In this document: one piece after another, positions 34,193 through 41,752 of the stretch
Layout of the letters: each line of letters begins with the position of its first letter
Position numbering within the stretch: position 1 is the first letter of the stretch
Assembly: GCF_003259845.1 (NCBI RefSeq)
Contig: NZ_QLMJ01000014.1
Location: 124,001 to 188,000 of the forward strand
Source of the DNA: Actinoplanes lutulentus
Lineage (GTDB): Bacteria > Actinomycetota > Actinomycetes > Mycobacteriales > Micromonosporaceae
Reading direction: 5' to 3'
Length of the DNA: 64,000 nucleotides
Notes under the pieces: model-generated
The model's database searches: none
The model's input: only the letters and a program-made list of their open reading frames with translations
Told to the model about the DNA's origin: nothing
Program-made: the position numbers and the translations under genes

Positions 34193-35737
34193 TCAGACTT
34201 CCCGGCGCCGGCGGCTGCTCAGGAGGAAAACGCACACCCCGCCGATCACCAGGGTTGAACCGGCCAGCAGCAACGGGATCGCACCCGGCCCGGTGATCGG
34301 CAGCCCGGCCGCGCCGACGCCGGCCGCCTCGGAACCGGACCCTCCGGGAACATCGGAACCATCGGAACCATCGGAGACAGCGCCGCCGCCAGGAGCATCG
34401 GCGAGAGGCTTCGGGGCCACGGCCGCCCCTTCAAGCCTGCCCAGCCCTAAATCAGCGACGACCGCCCGGGAATATCCGGACTTATCGCGATCGTCGTTTC
34501 CGCGTACCAAAGAGATCTTGACCGCGGTTGCTCGCGCCGCGATGGCCCTGCCCTTCGTCGCCTGCCGCGCCGCACCGAGCGAGATGCGCAGCCTCGCGCC
34601 ACTGTCGCCACCGGCTGCACCACCCGCTGGAGTGCTTTCCACATCGCCCAGTGCCGGCAATCCGGGGATCGACGGCAGTGGCAGCGGGTCAGCCGCCGTC
34701 AACCCGGCCGGCAGCGACTCCAGCGGCACCGCTTCCTCACCCAGGGTGATCTCTTTGTAGTCACCCGGAGTGTTCAGAAGCGTCGGCTTGCCGTCCCTCT
34801 GGGTCACCTCGACAACCGGCGGCTGGTAATCGACCTCGCCCCGCCCGCCACTCGACATGCTGACCCGCAGCGTCGCCGCCCTCAGCACCCGGATGCGCAC
34901 CTCGCCGTCGGCCAGGATCAGCCGCCCGGCGGCCAGCGTCGTGGTCGACACGGACTCCGCCTTGCCGCCGCGTTGCCGCACGCCGGTGGTGCTGGACGCG
35001 GTGAACCTGTCCGGCACGCGGACCAGCGACTGGTTTCCGCCGCCGGTCAGCGTGACCTGGTTCAGCTCCGCCGACGACGTCGACGCCTCGCCGGTGGTCG
35101 AACCGCAGGCCAGGCCGTCGTTCCAGCGGGCCTGCGCGGACAGGTTCCCGGAACCGGCCCGCAGCGGCCCGAAACGCTTCGCACCCAGCAGCCGCGTGCT
35201 CGCCTTGCGGTTTCCCGGCGGCGCCTGCTGCGCCACCAGGTCGTTGCGCGACGCACCGCCCGCGAGCTTGCCGCGCGCCGCGCCGCCCGCGACCCGTCCG
35301 TCCAGGGCCCGGGACGCCGCCGCCGACTTGACCGAGCCGTTCGCGATCAACACGCTCCGGGCGTCACCCAGGGCGACTCCGCTCACCGCGGGTGCGCTTT
35401 CGTGCGTACGCCCGAAGCCCTTGCCGTGAGATGCAGAAGCGGGACTCGCGGCACCACCGGAAGGCACCGCAGGGGCCGCGGCCGGTGAGGTGGAGCCGGC
35501 CCACCCGCCTTGACCACCGCTGTCCGCGGAGCCGCCGGGGGAGGACCGGGTCGCGGGAGTTGCCACCGCCCCGAGCTCGAGCCGATTGATCCGCAGCAGC
35601 TGGGCCGACGACTGCGCGGCGTGACTACCGGGCTTGGCACAGGACGAGGCATGGGCGAGCGCTGGCAACGGCACGGTGATCGCGCCCGCGAAACCCAGCG
35701 CGACAGCACTGGTGATCACCGACCTGGCGGATGTCAT
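34193..35737 (-). CDS. Cell-wall-anchored (LPXTG) surface protein
   Basis: 514 residues. The signal peptide (TSAVALGFAGAITVPLPALAHA) is followed by a Ser/Gly/Ala/Pro-rich low-complexity region and beta-rich domains (about 215-330). The C-terminus is a full sortase signal: LPITG, hydrophobic helix AIPLLLAGSTLVIGGVCVFLL, basic tail SSRRRREV. One disulfide is possible (SSCAKPGS near residue 33; GLACGSTTG near 210). ATG 35737 has AGGA upstream; an in-frame upstream start at 35809 would spoil the signal peptide. The end is convergent with the WXG-like gene, 39 bp away. Function unknown; no known adhesin domain is seen. Confidence 0.8.
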   Translation of the reverse strand: MTSARSVITSAVALGFAGAITVPLPALAHASSCAKPGSHAAQSSAQLLRINRLELGAVATPATRSSPGGSADSGGQGGWAGSTSPAAAPAVPSGGAASPASASHGKGFGRTHESAPAVSGVALGDARSVLIANGSVKSAAASRALDGRVAGGAARGKLAGGASRNDLVAQQAPPGNRKASTRLLGAKRFGPLRAGSGNLSAQARWNDGLACGSTTGEASTSSAELNQVTLTGGGNQSLVRVPDRFTASSTTGVRQRGGKAESVSTTTLAAGRLILADGEVRIRVLRAATLRVSMSSGGRGEVDYQPPVVEVTQRDGKPTLLNTPGDYKEITLGEEAVPLESLPAGLTAADPLPLPSIPGLPALGDVESTPAGGAAGGDSGARLRISLGAARQATKGRAIAARATAVKISLVRGNDDRDKSGYSRAVVADLGLGRLEGAAVAPKPLADAPGGGAVSDGSDGSDVPGGSGSEAAGVGAAGLPITGPGAIPLLLAGSTLVIGGVCVFLLSSRRRREV

Positions 35738-35844
35738 GAAGGGTCCTTTCGAGGCGGCGTCTACGGGACTGGCCAACGAATGTCGATCAGGCCGGTTGCG
35801 TAACGTCAATGCGACAACCCTCGCGGGTAGTTCAAAACCGGCAT

Positions 35845-35873
35845 TTGGTACGGCTTGCCGAGGGTCGTAGGGT
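35845..35873 (+). promoter_or_regulatory. Promoter of the PSP1 gene, leaderless arrangement
   Basis: TTGGTA (35845-35850), a 17-bp spacer and TAGGGT (35868-35873), followed 7 nt later by the ATG at 35881. This is the best complete example of the leaderless pattern in the window. Confidence 0.6.
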
Positions 35874-35880
35874 TGATCGC

Positions 35881-36753
35881 ATGGGCATGCTGTGCGCGGT
35901 CAGCTTCAACCGGTACGGCCGCCTCTACTACCTCGATCCGAACGGGTTCACCCCGGCTGTCGGCGACCGCGTTCTGGTGCCGACCGACGACGGTCCCGAG
36001 GTGGCGGAGTGCGTCTGGGCGCCGCAATGGGTCAGCGAGGAGACCGACGGTTTCCCCAAGGTCGCCGGGCTCGCGGACGACCGCGACCTGCGCCGCGACG
36101 AGCTGCTGCGCAAACGCAAGGCCGAGGCGAAAGTCGCCGCCAAGAAACTGATCAAGGCACATGAGCTGCCGATGAAGGTCGTCGCCGTCGACCACGTCCT
36201 GGAGCAGGGCGACTCACCCGGCGGCGCGCGCACGACGATCTACTTCACCGCGCCGCACCGGGTCGACTTCCGATCTTTGGTACGCGACCTCGGCGCCACC
36301 CTGCACTGCCGGGTCGAGCTGCGTCAGCTCTCCGCCCGCGACTCCGCCCGGGTGCAGGGCGGCATCGGCTCCTGCGGACGTGACCTGTGCTGCGCCACGT
36401 TCCTCACCGACTTCGAGCCGGTCACCATCCGGATGGCGAAGGACCAGGACCTGCCGCTCAATCCGCTGCGGATCTCCGGCGCCTGCGGCCGGCTGATGTG
36501 CTGCCTGAAATACGAACACCCGCTGTACGCGAAATTCCAGGCCTCAGCCCCGGCGGTCGGCACCCGGGTGACCACTCCCGAGGGCGACGGCCGTGTGGTC
36601 GGGCACAGCGTGCCCAAGGACGCCGTCGTCGTCCGGCTCGACGCCGACGGGTCGCGCTGCTCGTGCAGCCGGGCCTCGGTGTGCGGTCCGCGCCAGGCTC
36701 ACGACGCCGAATACAACTCTACGGACGAGGCGCCCTCGGCCCAGCAACCTTGA
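35881..36753 (+). CDS. PSP1-domain (RicT/YaaT-like) protein
   Basis: 290 residues, cytoplasmic. The PSP1 core includes GIGSCGRDLCCATFL and ISGACGRLMCCLKYE, the paired Cys motifs conserved in this family. In Bacillus RicT these coordinate Fe-S clusters in a complex that promotes RNase Y activity. The role in actinobacteria is less clear. Start ATG 35881 lies 7 nt after the -10 (ATG 35887 is possible). The 3' end overlaps the convergent metallophosphoesterase gene by 35 bp. It lies on the far side of the repeat island and T7SS-like genes from holB, its usual close neighbour. Confidence 0.88.
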   Translation: MGMLCAVSFNRYGRLYYLDPNGFTPAVGDRVLVPTDDGPEVAECVWAPQWVSEETDGFPKVAGLADDRDLRRDELLRKRKAEAKVAAKKLIKAHELPMKVVAVDHVLEQGDSPGGARTTIYFTAPHRVDFRSLVRDLGATLHCRVELRQLSARDSARVQGGIGSCGRDLCCATFLTDFEPVTIRMAKDQDLPLNPLRISGACGRLMCCLKYEHPLYAKFQASAPAVGTRVTTPEGDGRVVGHSVPKDAVVVRLDADGSRCSCSRASVCGPRQAHDAEYNSTDEAPSAQQP

Positions 36754-38470
36754 TTGGCGGCTCGATCCGGTGCGGGTCGAGCGGGGTTTTCGGCCGAAGC
36801 CACGGGCTCGCAGGCGTGCCCGTGGGGTCCGGCACCCACTCGTGGCAGACCTTGCGCAGGCCGATCGGGTGGATGGTCAGCGTCCCGTCCGCGTCGATGT
36901 GCATGCGCAGGAAACTCTTGCCGTCCTCGATGCCCTGGCCGGCGTACAGCTCGTTGTGGTTCACCCCGAAGCTGGCCGCGATCAGCAGGTAGACGGCGGT
37001 CAGCTGGGTGGCGAGCACCGCGATCAACGGACCGTAGGCGACCGCCGCCACCACCAGCGGGCCCGGCCACTCCCACAGCCGGAACTCCAGCCGCAGCCAG
37101 ACGTACGTGCCACCGACAGCCAGGGCGATCTGCGCGAAACCGTGCAGGATCCCGAGAATCCAGTGCCGGACGTGTTTCGGTGAGGACGCACCCGGCGGCT
37201 GAGCGAACAGGATCGTCGCCGCCATGATGATGACCAGCATCAGGACCAGCGGAATCGTGAACAGCCGCTGAATGCTCCCGCCCTGGCTGGCCGCTCCGGC
37301 GCCGGCCATCGCCAGCATCGTCAGCGTCTGGATGATCCCGAGCATCGTGGCGAACCCCGCGTTGCGGCGCGGCAGCCGGTGAAAGACACCCCAGCCCCAC
37401 TTGCGCGACGTCGCCGCGTCCGGGAAGCGTTCGGCCAGTTGGTACGTCCGGCTGCGGCTCTTGCTGCGCGTCAGCGTTTCCCGCGGCGGCACCGTCAGCT
37501 CGTCCGGCAGATTCTGCGTACCCAGCAGGTACGCCCCGCCGCCCCCGCAGGTGATCAGCTCACGGTCCTCGCCGCTGTACCGCGCGTAGTGGTGCAGGTC
37601 GCCGGAGACGAGCACCCGGACATGCGCCCGGGTCGGCGCCAGGATCGTCCGGATGAAGTAGTCGACCGCGTCGTACTCCTCCGGGGCGTCCGCCGCCTTC
37701 ACCCAGGTCGGCGACGGCGTCATCAGGACGACCCGGTCGTCCGGCCCGATCCCCTCGGCGGCCCGCTCGAAATACAGCAGCTGCGGGTCGTCGATGTACG
37801 CCCCGAACTGCTCGTCCACCGCGAACAGCCACCAGTTCGCCGGCAGCTTCACCGCGAAATATGACCGGCGCTGCTCGGTGCGCCAGCCGCCGATGTGGCC
37901 GTCCTTGCGGCGGGCGAAGAGCCGGAGGAACGCCGTCAGTCCGTCGTACCAGTCGTGGTTGCCCGGCAGCGCGAAAAGCGTGGGCCGCGGCTCGCCGGCC
38001 GGCGCCTCCGGCAGGGCCGCGCGGTACGGGCCCTTCATCCGGTTCTCGTAACCGTCGCCGCTGGCCAGCGGATAGACCTGATCGCCGCCCATCAACAGCA
38101 GCCGGCCACGGGGGAGAAGGTCACCGTCCACTTCAAGCTCGGGCCGGGCGAGCAGGTGCGCCATCGAATACGTGGCGTCGAACCCGTCGCCGAGATCCGC
38201 CACATAGTCCAGCCACAGATCACCGTCGGCCGTCGCCGAGTGATCGAAGACGTCGTCGTCGAGCGCGTTCTGAAGCTCACGCTTGTCCAGGTAGGCCCCG
38301 AAGAGGATCGCCAGCAGCGCCCGCAGACCGGTGCTGAGCAGCAGAAGCGGCGCCAGCCAGCCGATCGGCCCTTTAGGCGTGAAGCCGAGCTCCTGAGGGT
38401 CCATGCTGCTAGGCCGATCAGGGACGGTCTGCTCGGACTCCGCCGGATCCTGTCGTGGAACGAAGGACAT
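36719..38470 (-). CDS. Metallophosphoesterase with membrane helices
   Basis: 583 residues. An N-terminal hydrophobic segment (GWLAPLLLLSTGLRALLAILFGAYL) precedes a calcineurin-type phosphoesterase domain: DLGDGFD, GGDQVYP, LPGNHDWYD, and SGDLHHYARY with metal-binding Asp, Asn and His. Four or five further membrane helices lie at about 370-505. A C-terminal DADGTLTIHPIGLRKVCHEWVPDP extension lies in the cytoplasm or outside. The substrate is unknown. ATG 38470 follows -10-like TAGGAT by 6 nt. The 3' end overlaps the PSP1 gene. Confidence 0.88.
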   Translation of the reverse strand: MSFVPRQDPAESEQTVPDRPSSMDPQELGFTPKGPIGWLAPLLLLSTGLRALLAILFGAYLDKRELQNALDDDVFDHSATADGDLWLDYVADLGDGFDATYSMAHLLARPELEVDGDLLPRGRLLLMGGDQVYPLASGDGYENRMKGPYRAALPEAPAGEPRPTLFALPGNHDWYDGLTAFLRLFARRKDGHIGGWRTEQRRSYFAVKLPANWWLFAVDEQFGAYIDDPQLLYFERAAEGIGPDDRVVLMTPSPTWVKAADAPEEYDAVDYFIRTILAPTRAHVRVLVSGDLHHYARYSGEDRELITCGGGGAYLLGTQNLPDELTVPPRETLTRSKSRSRTYQLAERFPDAATSRKWGWGVFHRLPRRNAGFATMLGIIQTLTMLAMAGAGAASQGGSIQRLFTIPLVLMLVIIMAATILFAQPPGASSPKHVRHWILGILHGFAQIALAVGGTYVWLRLEFRLWEWPGPLVVAAVAYGPLIAVLATQLTAVYLLIAASFGVNHNELYAGQGIEDGKSFLRMHIDADGTLTIHPIGLRKVCHEWVPDPTGTPASPWLRPKTPLDPHRIEPPIKVAGPRAPRP

Positions 38471-38476
38471 CGACTG

Positions 38477-38482
38477 ATCCTA
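38477..38482 (-). promoter_or_regulatory. -10-like TAGGAT, putative leaderless start of the phosphoesterase gene
   Basis: TAGGAT on the minus strand ends 6 nt before the ATG at 38470; no ribosome binding site between. Confidence 0.45.
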
Positions 38483-38552
38483 GTCACGCGCGGGGCATCT
38501 GGCGTCCCCCGCTCCGAGCCGCCGGACACATGCCGTACACTGATTTCTCGTT

Positions 38553-38626
38553 GCCGCCTTAGCTCAGTCGGCTAGAGCGACGCACTCGTAATGCGTAGGT
38601 CGACGGTTCGATTCCGTCAGGCGGCT
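38553..38626 (+). tRNA. tRNA-Thr (anticodon CGT)
   Basis: The 74-nt cloverleaf has acceptor GCCGCCT with AGGCGGC and discriminator T. The D arm is GCTC...GAGC. The anticodon stem ACGCA/TGCGT encloses CTCGTAA with anticodon CGT, reading ACG. The T arm GACGG-TTCGATT-CCGTC is intact. CCA is not encoded. Confidence 0.96.
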
Positions 38627-38631
38627 CAGAA

Positions 38632-38660
38632 GAAGCCCCAGGTCACAGACCTGGGGCTTC
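38632..38660 (+). terminator. Terminator of tRNA-Thr
   Basis: A perfect 13-bp stem (GAAGCCCCAGGTC) with a 3-nt loop lies 6 bp after the tRNA, followed by GTCATTTCT. Confidence 0.85.
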
Positions 38661-38679
38661 GTCATTTCTGGAGCTTGGG

Positions 38680-39135
38680 TCACGCGCGGCTGCTGGTTGC
38701 GGCTCGGGCGAAGGCTGGGGCTCGGCCGTTTGCCAGTTCGCTGGCGAACCAGGCGCCGAAGATCGAGAGAGCGAACGCGAGCAGCTCGACGGCGAAGAGG
38801 CCGCCGCCGACCACGCGGTCGGGGGTGTGCACGCGGAGCATCAGGATGACCGCGAAGATCACCAGTACGCCCATGTTGATCAGGCCGCGCAGCACGCCGA
38901 GGCGGCGCGTGTCGGGGTTGTGCACGAACATGACGTCGACAGCTCCGGCCAGAGCGGCGAGAAGCCCTCCGACCAGCCCGGCGATGATGTTCCAGTAGGC
39001 CAGTGCGCCCAAGATGCTAGGGCCGCCCAGCAAGTCGGCCATATCGAACAATACGGCCATCGCGAATAGGCCCAGCGGGAACATCACCAAGATCGGCTGT
39101 ACCGCCTGCCCCGCGACACTCAATCGGCTCTCCAT
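38680..39135 (-). CDS. DUF2231 family membrane protein
   Basis: 151 residues with four predicted membrane helices. QPILVMFPLGLFAMAVLFDMADLLGG is the DUF2231 opening. ALAYWNIIAGLVGGLLAALAGAVDVMF, LGVLRGLINMGVLVIFAVILML and GLFAVELLAFALSIFGAWFASELAN follow. The family is widespread in bacteria without a defined function. The ATG at 39135 has GGAAGG upstream. It is convergent with the tRNA-Thr terminator. Confidence 0.82.
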   Translation of the reverse strand: MESRLSVAGQAVQPILVMFPLGLFAMAVLFDMADLLGGPSILGALAYWNIIAGLVGGLLAALAGAVDVMFVHNPDTRRLGVLRGLINMGVLVIFAVILMLRVHTPDRVVGGGLFAVELLAFALSIFGAWFASELANGRAPAFARAATSSRA

Positions 39136-39270
39136 TCGGCATTCGCCTTCCCACCTGCGTCAATACAGATTCGTCGCGGCATCCGAGTTTGGGCTACCCG
39201 GTCCGCTGAGGGCTGAAACGCCGACGCGGCGAGCGTGGCCGTGCCCACAGAGGGCTTAGCGGCTTGTACG

Positions 39271-39292
39271 CAATCTGCAACATGGCAGATTG
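39271..39292. promoter_or_regulatory. Operator-like palindrome in a divergent spacer
   Basis: CAATCTGC-N6-GCAGATTG, perfect 8-bp arms, lies between the DUF2231 and DUF6232 starts, which suggests a dimeric regulator site. Confidence 0.45.
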
Positions 39293-39368
39293 AGTGATGG
39301 CGGACAGCGTTGTGGCGTGCTGTACTACGAATACGGCAACAAAGGGGTGGAGTCGGAGGGAGAGACAA

Positions 39369-39402
39369 ACAACGGCACCCGGCGGCAAACGGGTGCCGTT
39401 GT
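39369..39402 (+). terminator. Terminator-like hairpin inside a divergent spacer
   Basis: A perfect 13-bp stem (ACAACGGCACCCG) with an 8-nt loop. Nothing recognised ends here: the flanking genes start at 39135 (minus) and 39550 (plus). The 414-bp gap otherwise holds only the 39271 palindrome. The hairpin may end a small untranslated transcript or attenuate the downstream gene. Confidence 0.6.
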
Positions 39403-39549
39403 CGCTCTTCACGACTGTTATTGATTCACGGCACTGATCTTGCTTCTCGCCTGAAGATCATTTGCGGCACGCGAGGCCGGGGATGTCCTTCGCGCCAATG
39501 GTGGTCCGCTCCCCTCCCCCTCGCAAGGGAAAGTGAAGAGGAGTTCGCC

Positions 39550-39987
39550 ATGCGCACACGCACCTATTACTCCGGGCCCGACGCCATGGTGACCGACGAT
39601 CAATTCGTCTGGATAACCGTCTCGAACCAGCACACCTTCACCGTGCGAGACCTGCGCAATGTCGGCCTGGTCCAGGCGCCCTCGCGCATGCGGCCGTTCG
39701 CTCCCGCGCTCGCCGTCGGCGTTCTGTTCGCCGCGGTCGCCGGTTGGAGCCTGATGACGAGCCCAACGTGGTACGTGGCCGGCTTCGTCGCCGTCTCAGC
39801 ACCCGCTGTAGTCGCCATCTGGCGCAAACCGAGGCATTGGGAGCTTCACGCGCAGTACCGAAACCAGGCTGTCGTGCTCTACTCCTCGGCCGACGCCCGC
39901 GTTTTCAACCAGGTGAGCCGGGCACTGCGGCGCGCGATGGAGGACACCGGCCGGACGCCTTGGGGGTACGGGCTAGCCGCCGCGTGA
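39550..39987 (+). CDS. DUF6232 family membrane protein
   Basis: 145 residues. The N-terminal MRTRTYYSGPDAMVTDDQFVWITVSNQHTFTVRDLRNVGLVQ is the family signature. Two membrane helices follow (PALAVGVLFAAVAGWSLM and WYVAGFVAVSAPAVVAIW). The soluble C-terminal part RNQAVVLYSSADARVFNQVSRALRRAMEDT contains the typical DxRxFxQVxRAL motif. Function unknown. GAGGAG lies 7 bp before the ATG. It is followed by a small hairpin and then the XRE regulator. Confidence 0.72.
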   Translation: MRTRTYYSGPDAMVTDDQFVWITVSNQHTFTVRDLRNVGLVQAPSRMRPFAPALAVGVLFAAVAGWSLMTSPTWYVAGFVAVSAPAVVAIWRKPRHWELHAQYRNQAVVLYSSADARVFNQVSRALRRAMEDTGRTPWGYGLAAA

Positions 39988-39989
39988 CC

Positions 39990-40008
39990 AGGTATTTCGC
40001 GAATACCT
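39990..40008 (+). terminator. Short hairpin after the DUF6232 gene
   Basis: AGGTATT pairs with AATACCT around TCGCG, immediately after the stop codon. Confidence 0.5.
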
Positions 40009-40096
40009 CTCGGGTGAGATCTCTATTTGATCAAAACCGCACGTTGCGCCTGTCGTTCTGATAGGACAGTAATAGGATGTCCGCGACCTCGCTGAG

Positions 40097-40131
40097 TGCC
40101 AGTTGGCAATCTGCGAGGTGGCACCTCGCAG
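40097..40131. promoter_or_regulatory. Two adjacent operator-like palindromes upstream of the XRE gene
   Basis: TGCCA-GT-TGGCA (40097-40108) is followed by a perfect 21-bp palindrome with arms CTGCGAGGTG (40111-40120) and CACCTCGCAG (40122-40131) around one G. They lie 50-80 bp before the XRE start and are good candidates for autoregulation. Confidence 0.6.
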
Positions 40132-40179
40132 GATATTCATTACTTTCAGTTACACCCCGACTTCGACGTTGAAGGACTC

Positions 40180-41088
40180 ATGGCTGAGGGCGATTCGCCT
40201 ACGATCGCACGCCGGCGGGTGCGCCTCGCGCTCCGCGAAGCGCGCGAGCGAGCAAATCTCACTCAGGGACACGTCGCCGAGGCCATGGAGTGGTCGACGA
40301 GCAAGGTGATCAGGATCGAGAACGGGGATGTCAGCATCTCCCCGAACGATCTGCGCCCGTTGCTCGTACTCCTCGGCATCAAGGACAAGGCCACCACCGC
40401 GGCGCTTCTCGCGGACACTCGGATCGCCCGCACGCGGCAACGGCAGGCGTGGTACCAGACCCCCGAGTTCCGCGAGAACCTCACCGACCCGATGCGCAAG
40501 CTCATCGAGTACGAGATCGAAGCCACCGAGATCCGCTCGTACGCGATCTATTACATCCCGGGCCCGCTGCAGACCACCGCGTACGCCAGCGCACTGATGA
40601 CCCGGTTCGAGGACGAGCTCTCCGAGGACGAGCGCAACCTGCGCATCGAGGCCCGGACCAAGCGGCGCGAGGCTCTGCTCCCCAGATCCGGCAGCCAGGT
40701 CAAGTTCATGTTGATGCTCGACGAGTCCGTGCTGCGACGCACCATCGGCGGCCCGCGGATCTTCGCCGAGCAGCTGCGTTACCTGCTGGAGCACGCGGAA
40801 GCGGGCACGATCCGGGTGCGGATGGTGCCGTTCTCCATCGATGCGTCAGTGACCAACAACGCAAGCTTCGACCTCCTCGTTCTGAGCGAGGGCGAGGTCC
40901 TCTACCGGGAGACCGGTCTGAGTGACGAAATGATCGAAGACCGCGAAGCGACCGCGAAACACCGCGCTCGTTACGACAAGGTTTGGGAAGAAGTCGCCGA
41001 TGAGCAAGACACGATCGAATTCATTCAGCGACAGATTGTAATCCTCGAAGGCGGCGGAATTGATCAACCGCCAGGGGAAATCCGATAG
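40180..41088 (+). CDS. XRE-family regulator with DUF5753 domain (Scr1-like)
   Basis: 302 residues. N-terminal helix-turn-helix: VRLALREARERANLTQGHVAEAMEWSTSKVIRIENGDVSISPNDLRPLL (about 13-60). DUF5753 covers about 100-280, with FMLMLDESVLRRTIGG, EAGTIRVRMVPFSIDA and FDLLVLSEGEVLYRETG. Proteins of this pairing are the regulator halves of XRE/DUF397 systems such as Scr1/Scr2 of Streptomyces, described as atypical toxin-antitoxin-like modules. The ATG at 40180 is chosen because the operator palindromes lie inside the longer in-frame extension from 40096. Two DUF397 genes follow. Confidence 0.9.
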   Translation: MAEGDSPTIARRRVRLALREARERANLTQGHVAEAMEWSTSKVIRIENGDVSISPNDLRPLLVLLGIKDKATTAALLADTRIARTRQRQAWYQTPEFRENLTDPMRKLIEYEIEATEIRSYAIYYIPGPLQTTAYASALMTRFEDELSEDERNLRIEARTKRREALLPRSGSQVKFMLMLDESVLRRTIGGPRIFAEQLRYLLEHAEAGTIRVRMVPFSIDASVTNNASFDLLVLSEGEVLYRETGLSDEMIEDREATAKHRARYDKVWEEVADEQDTIEFIQRQIVILEGGGIDQPPGEIR

Positions 41089-41139
41089 CCAAGGCCGGGG
41101 CCGTCTTGACAGGTCCGGCATCTAAACGTGAGGTCCACA

Positions 41140-41334
41140 ATGGGAGAGACAACCGTGCCCGCATGGCGGAAGAGCAGCCGTTGCGCCACGTCAACCTGCG
41201 TCGAGGTTGCCAAGGTCGACGATCAATACCTGATCCGTGATTCGAAGAATCCCGAGGTCACGCCGCTGAGCTTCACGAAAGCTGAGTGGGAAGCGTTCGT
41301 GTCGGGCGTGAACGCGGGCGAGTTCCGCTTCTGA
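41140..41334 (+). CDS. DUF397 protein, first copy
   Basis: 64 residues: VPAWRKSSRCATSTCVEVAKVDDQYLIRDSKNPEVTPLSFTKAEWEAFVSGVNAGEF. It has all DUF397 landmarks (WRKSS, CVEVA, RDSKNP, L-x-F-x-x-x-EW-x-AF). Partner of the upstream XRE/DUF5753 regulator, starting 51 bp after it. ATG 41140 has GAGG 7 bp upstream. Confidence 0.9.
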   Translation: MGETTVPAWRKSSRCATSTCVEVAKVDDQYLIRDSKNPEVTPLSFTKAEWEAFVSGVNAGEFRF

Positions 41335-41341
41335 GGTCGTC

Positions 41342-41389
41342 GACCTGCCCGCCCTGCGTGTGAATGGTAGAAGTCAGGGCGGGCCGGTC
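41342..41389 (+). terminator. Hairpin after the first DUF397 gene
   Basis: GCCCGCCCTG (41347-41356) pairs with its complement at 41375-41384; GACC/GGTC extends the stem beyond one mismatch. An A-run follows on the plus strand. Confidence 0.6.
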
Positions 41390-41429
41390 TAAAAAATACT
41401 CACAAAATTCATATTTCATCCCGAACGAG

Positions 41430-41476
41430 CGCCGCATACCTCACATTTGAGGTGATAAGCGGCGTCGTTTTGTTTT
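41430..41476 (+). terminator. Strong T-tailed terminator between the two DUF397 genes
   Basis: CGCCGC / GCGGCG (41430-41435 with 41459-41464) and inner ACCTCA / TGAGGT (41438-41443 with 41448-41453) are followed by TCGTTTTGTTTT. This is the only classic U-tract terminator in the window. The surrounding 41390-41550 is clearly AT-richer than the rest. Confidence 0.8.
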
Positions 41477-41551
41477 CACTCATGTACGCAGCCGCCCACG
41501 TCCGGTTCATTCGCTTACCGTGGATTCGAGCCGTCATGGAGGTGCGTACAA

Positions 41552-41752
41552 ATGATCAAAAAGGCGGAAGGGCCGCGCTGGCGACGGAGTAGACAATGTG
41601 CCAGTGGGGCATGTGTCGAGGTGGCAAAGGCCGGTGATGAGGTCCTGATTCGGGACTCCAAGAACCGTCATGTCACGCCCCTGGCTTTCAGTCGAGCCGA
41701 ATGGGACGCGTTCGTCGCCGGAGTCAAGGCCGGGGACTTCGGTTTCGAATGA
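41552..41752 (+). CDS. DUF397 protein, second copy
   Basis: 66 residues: RWRRSRQCASGACVEVAKAGDEVLIRDSKNRHVTPLAFSRAEWDAFVAGVKAGDFGF. A paralogue of the first copy, roughly half identical. GGAGG lies 9 bp before the ATG at 41552. A terminator separates it from the XRE/first DUF397 pair, so it should have its own promoter, and it is coupled to the next gene by an ATGA overlap. Confidence 0.9.
   Translation: MIKKAEGPRWRRSRQCASGACVEVAKAGDEVLIRDSKNRHVTPLAFSRAEWDAFVAGVKAGDFGFE

Noticed and set aside
40096..40179. Earlier start for the XRE regulator
   Set aside because: The extra 28 codons would be encoded by the operator palindromes and lack family similarity.
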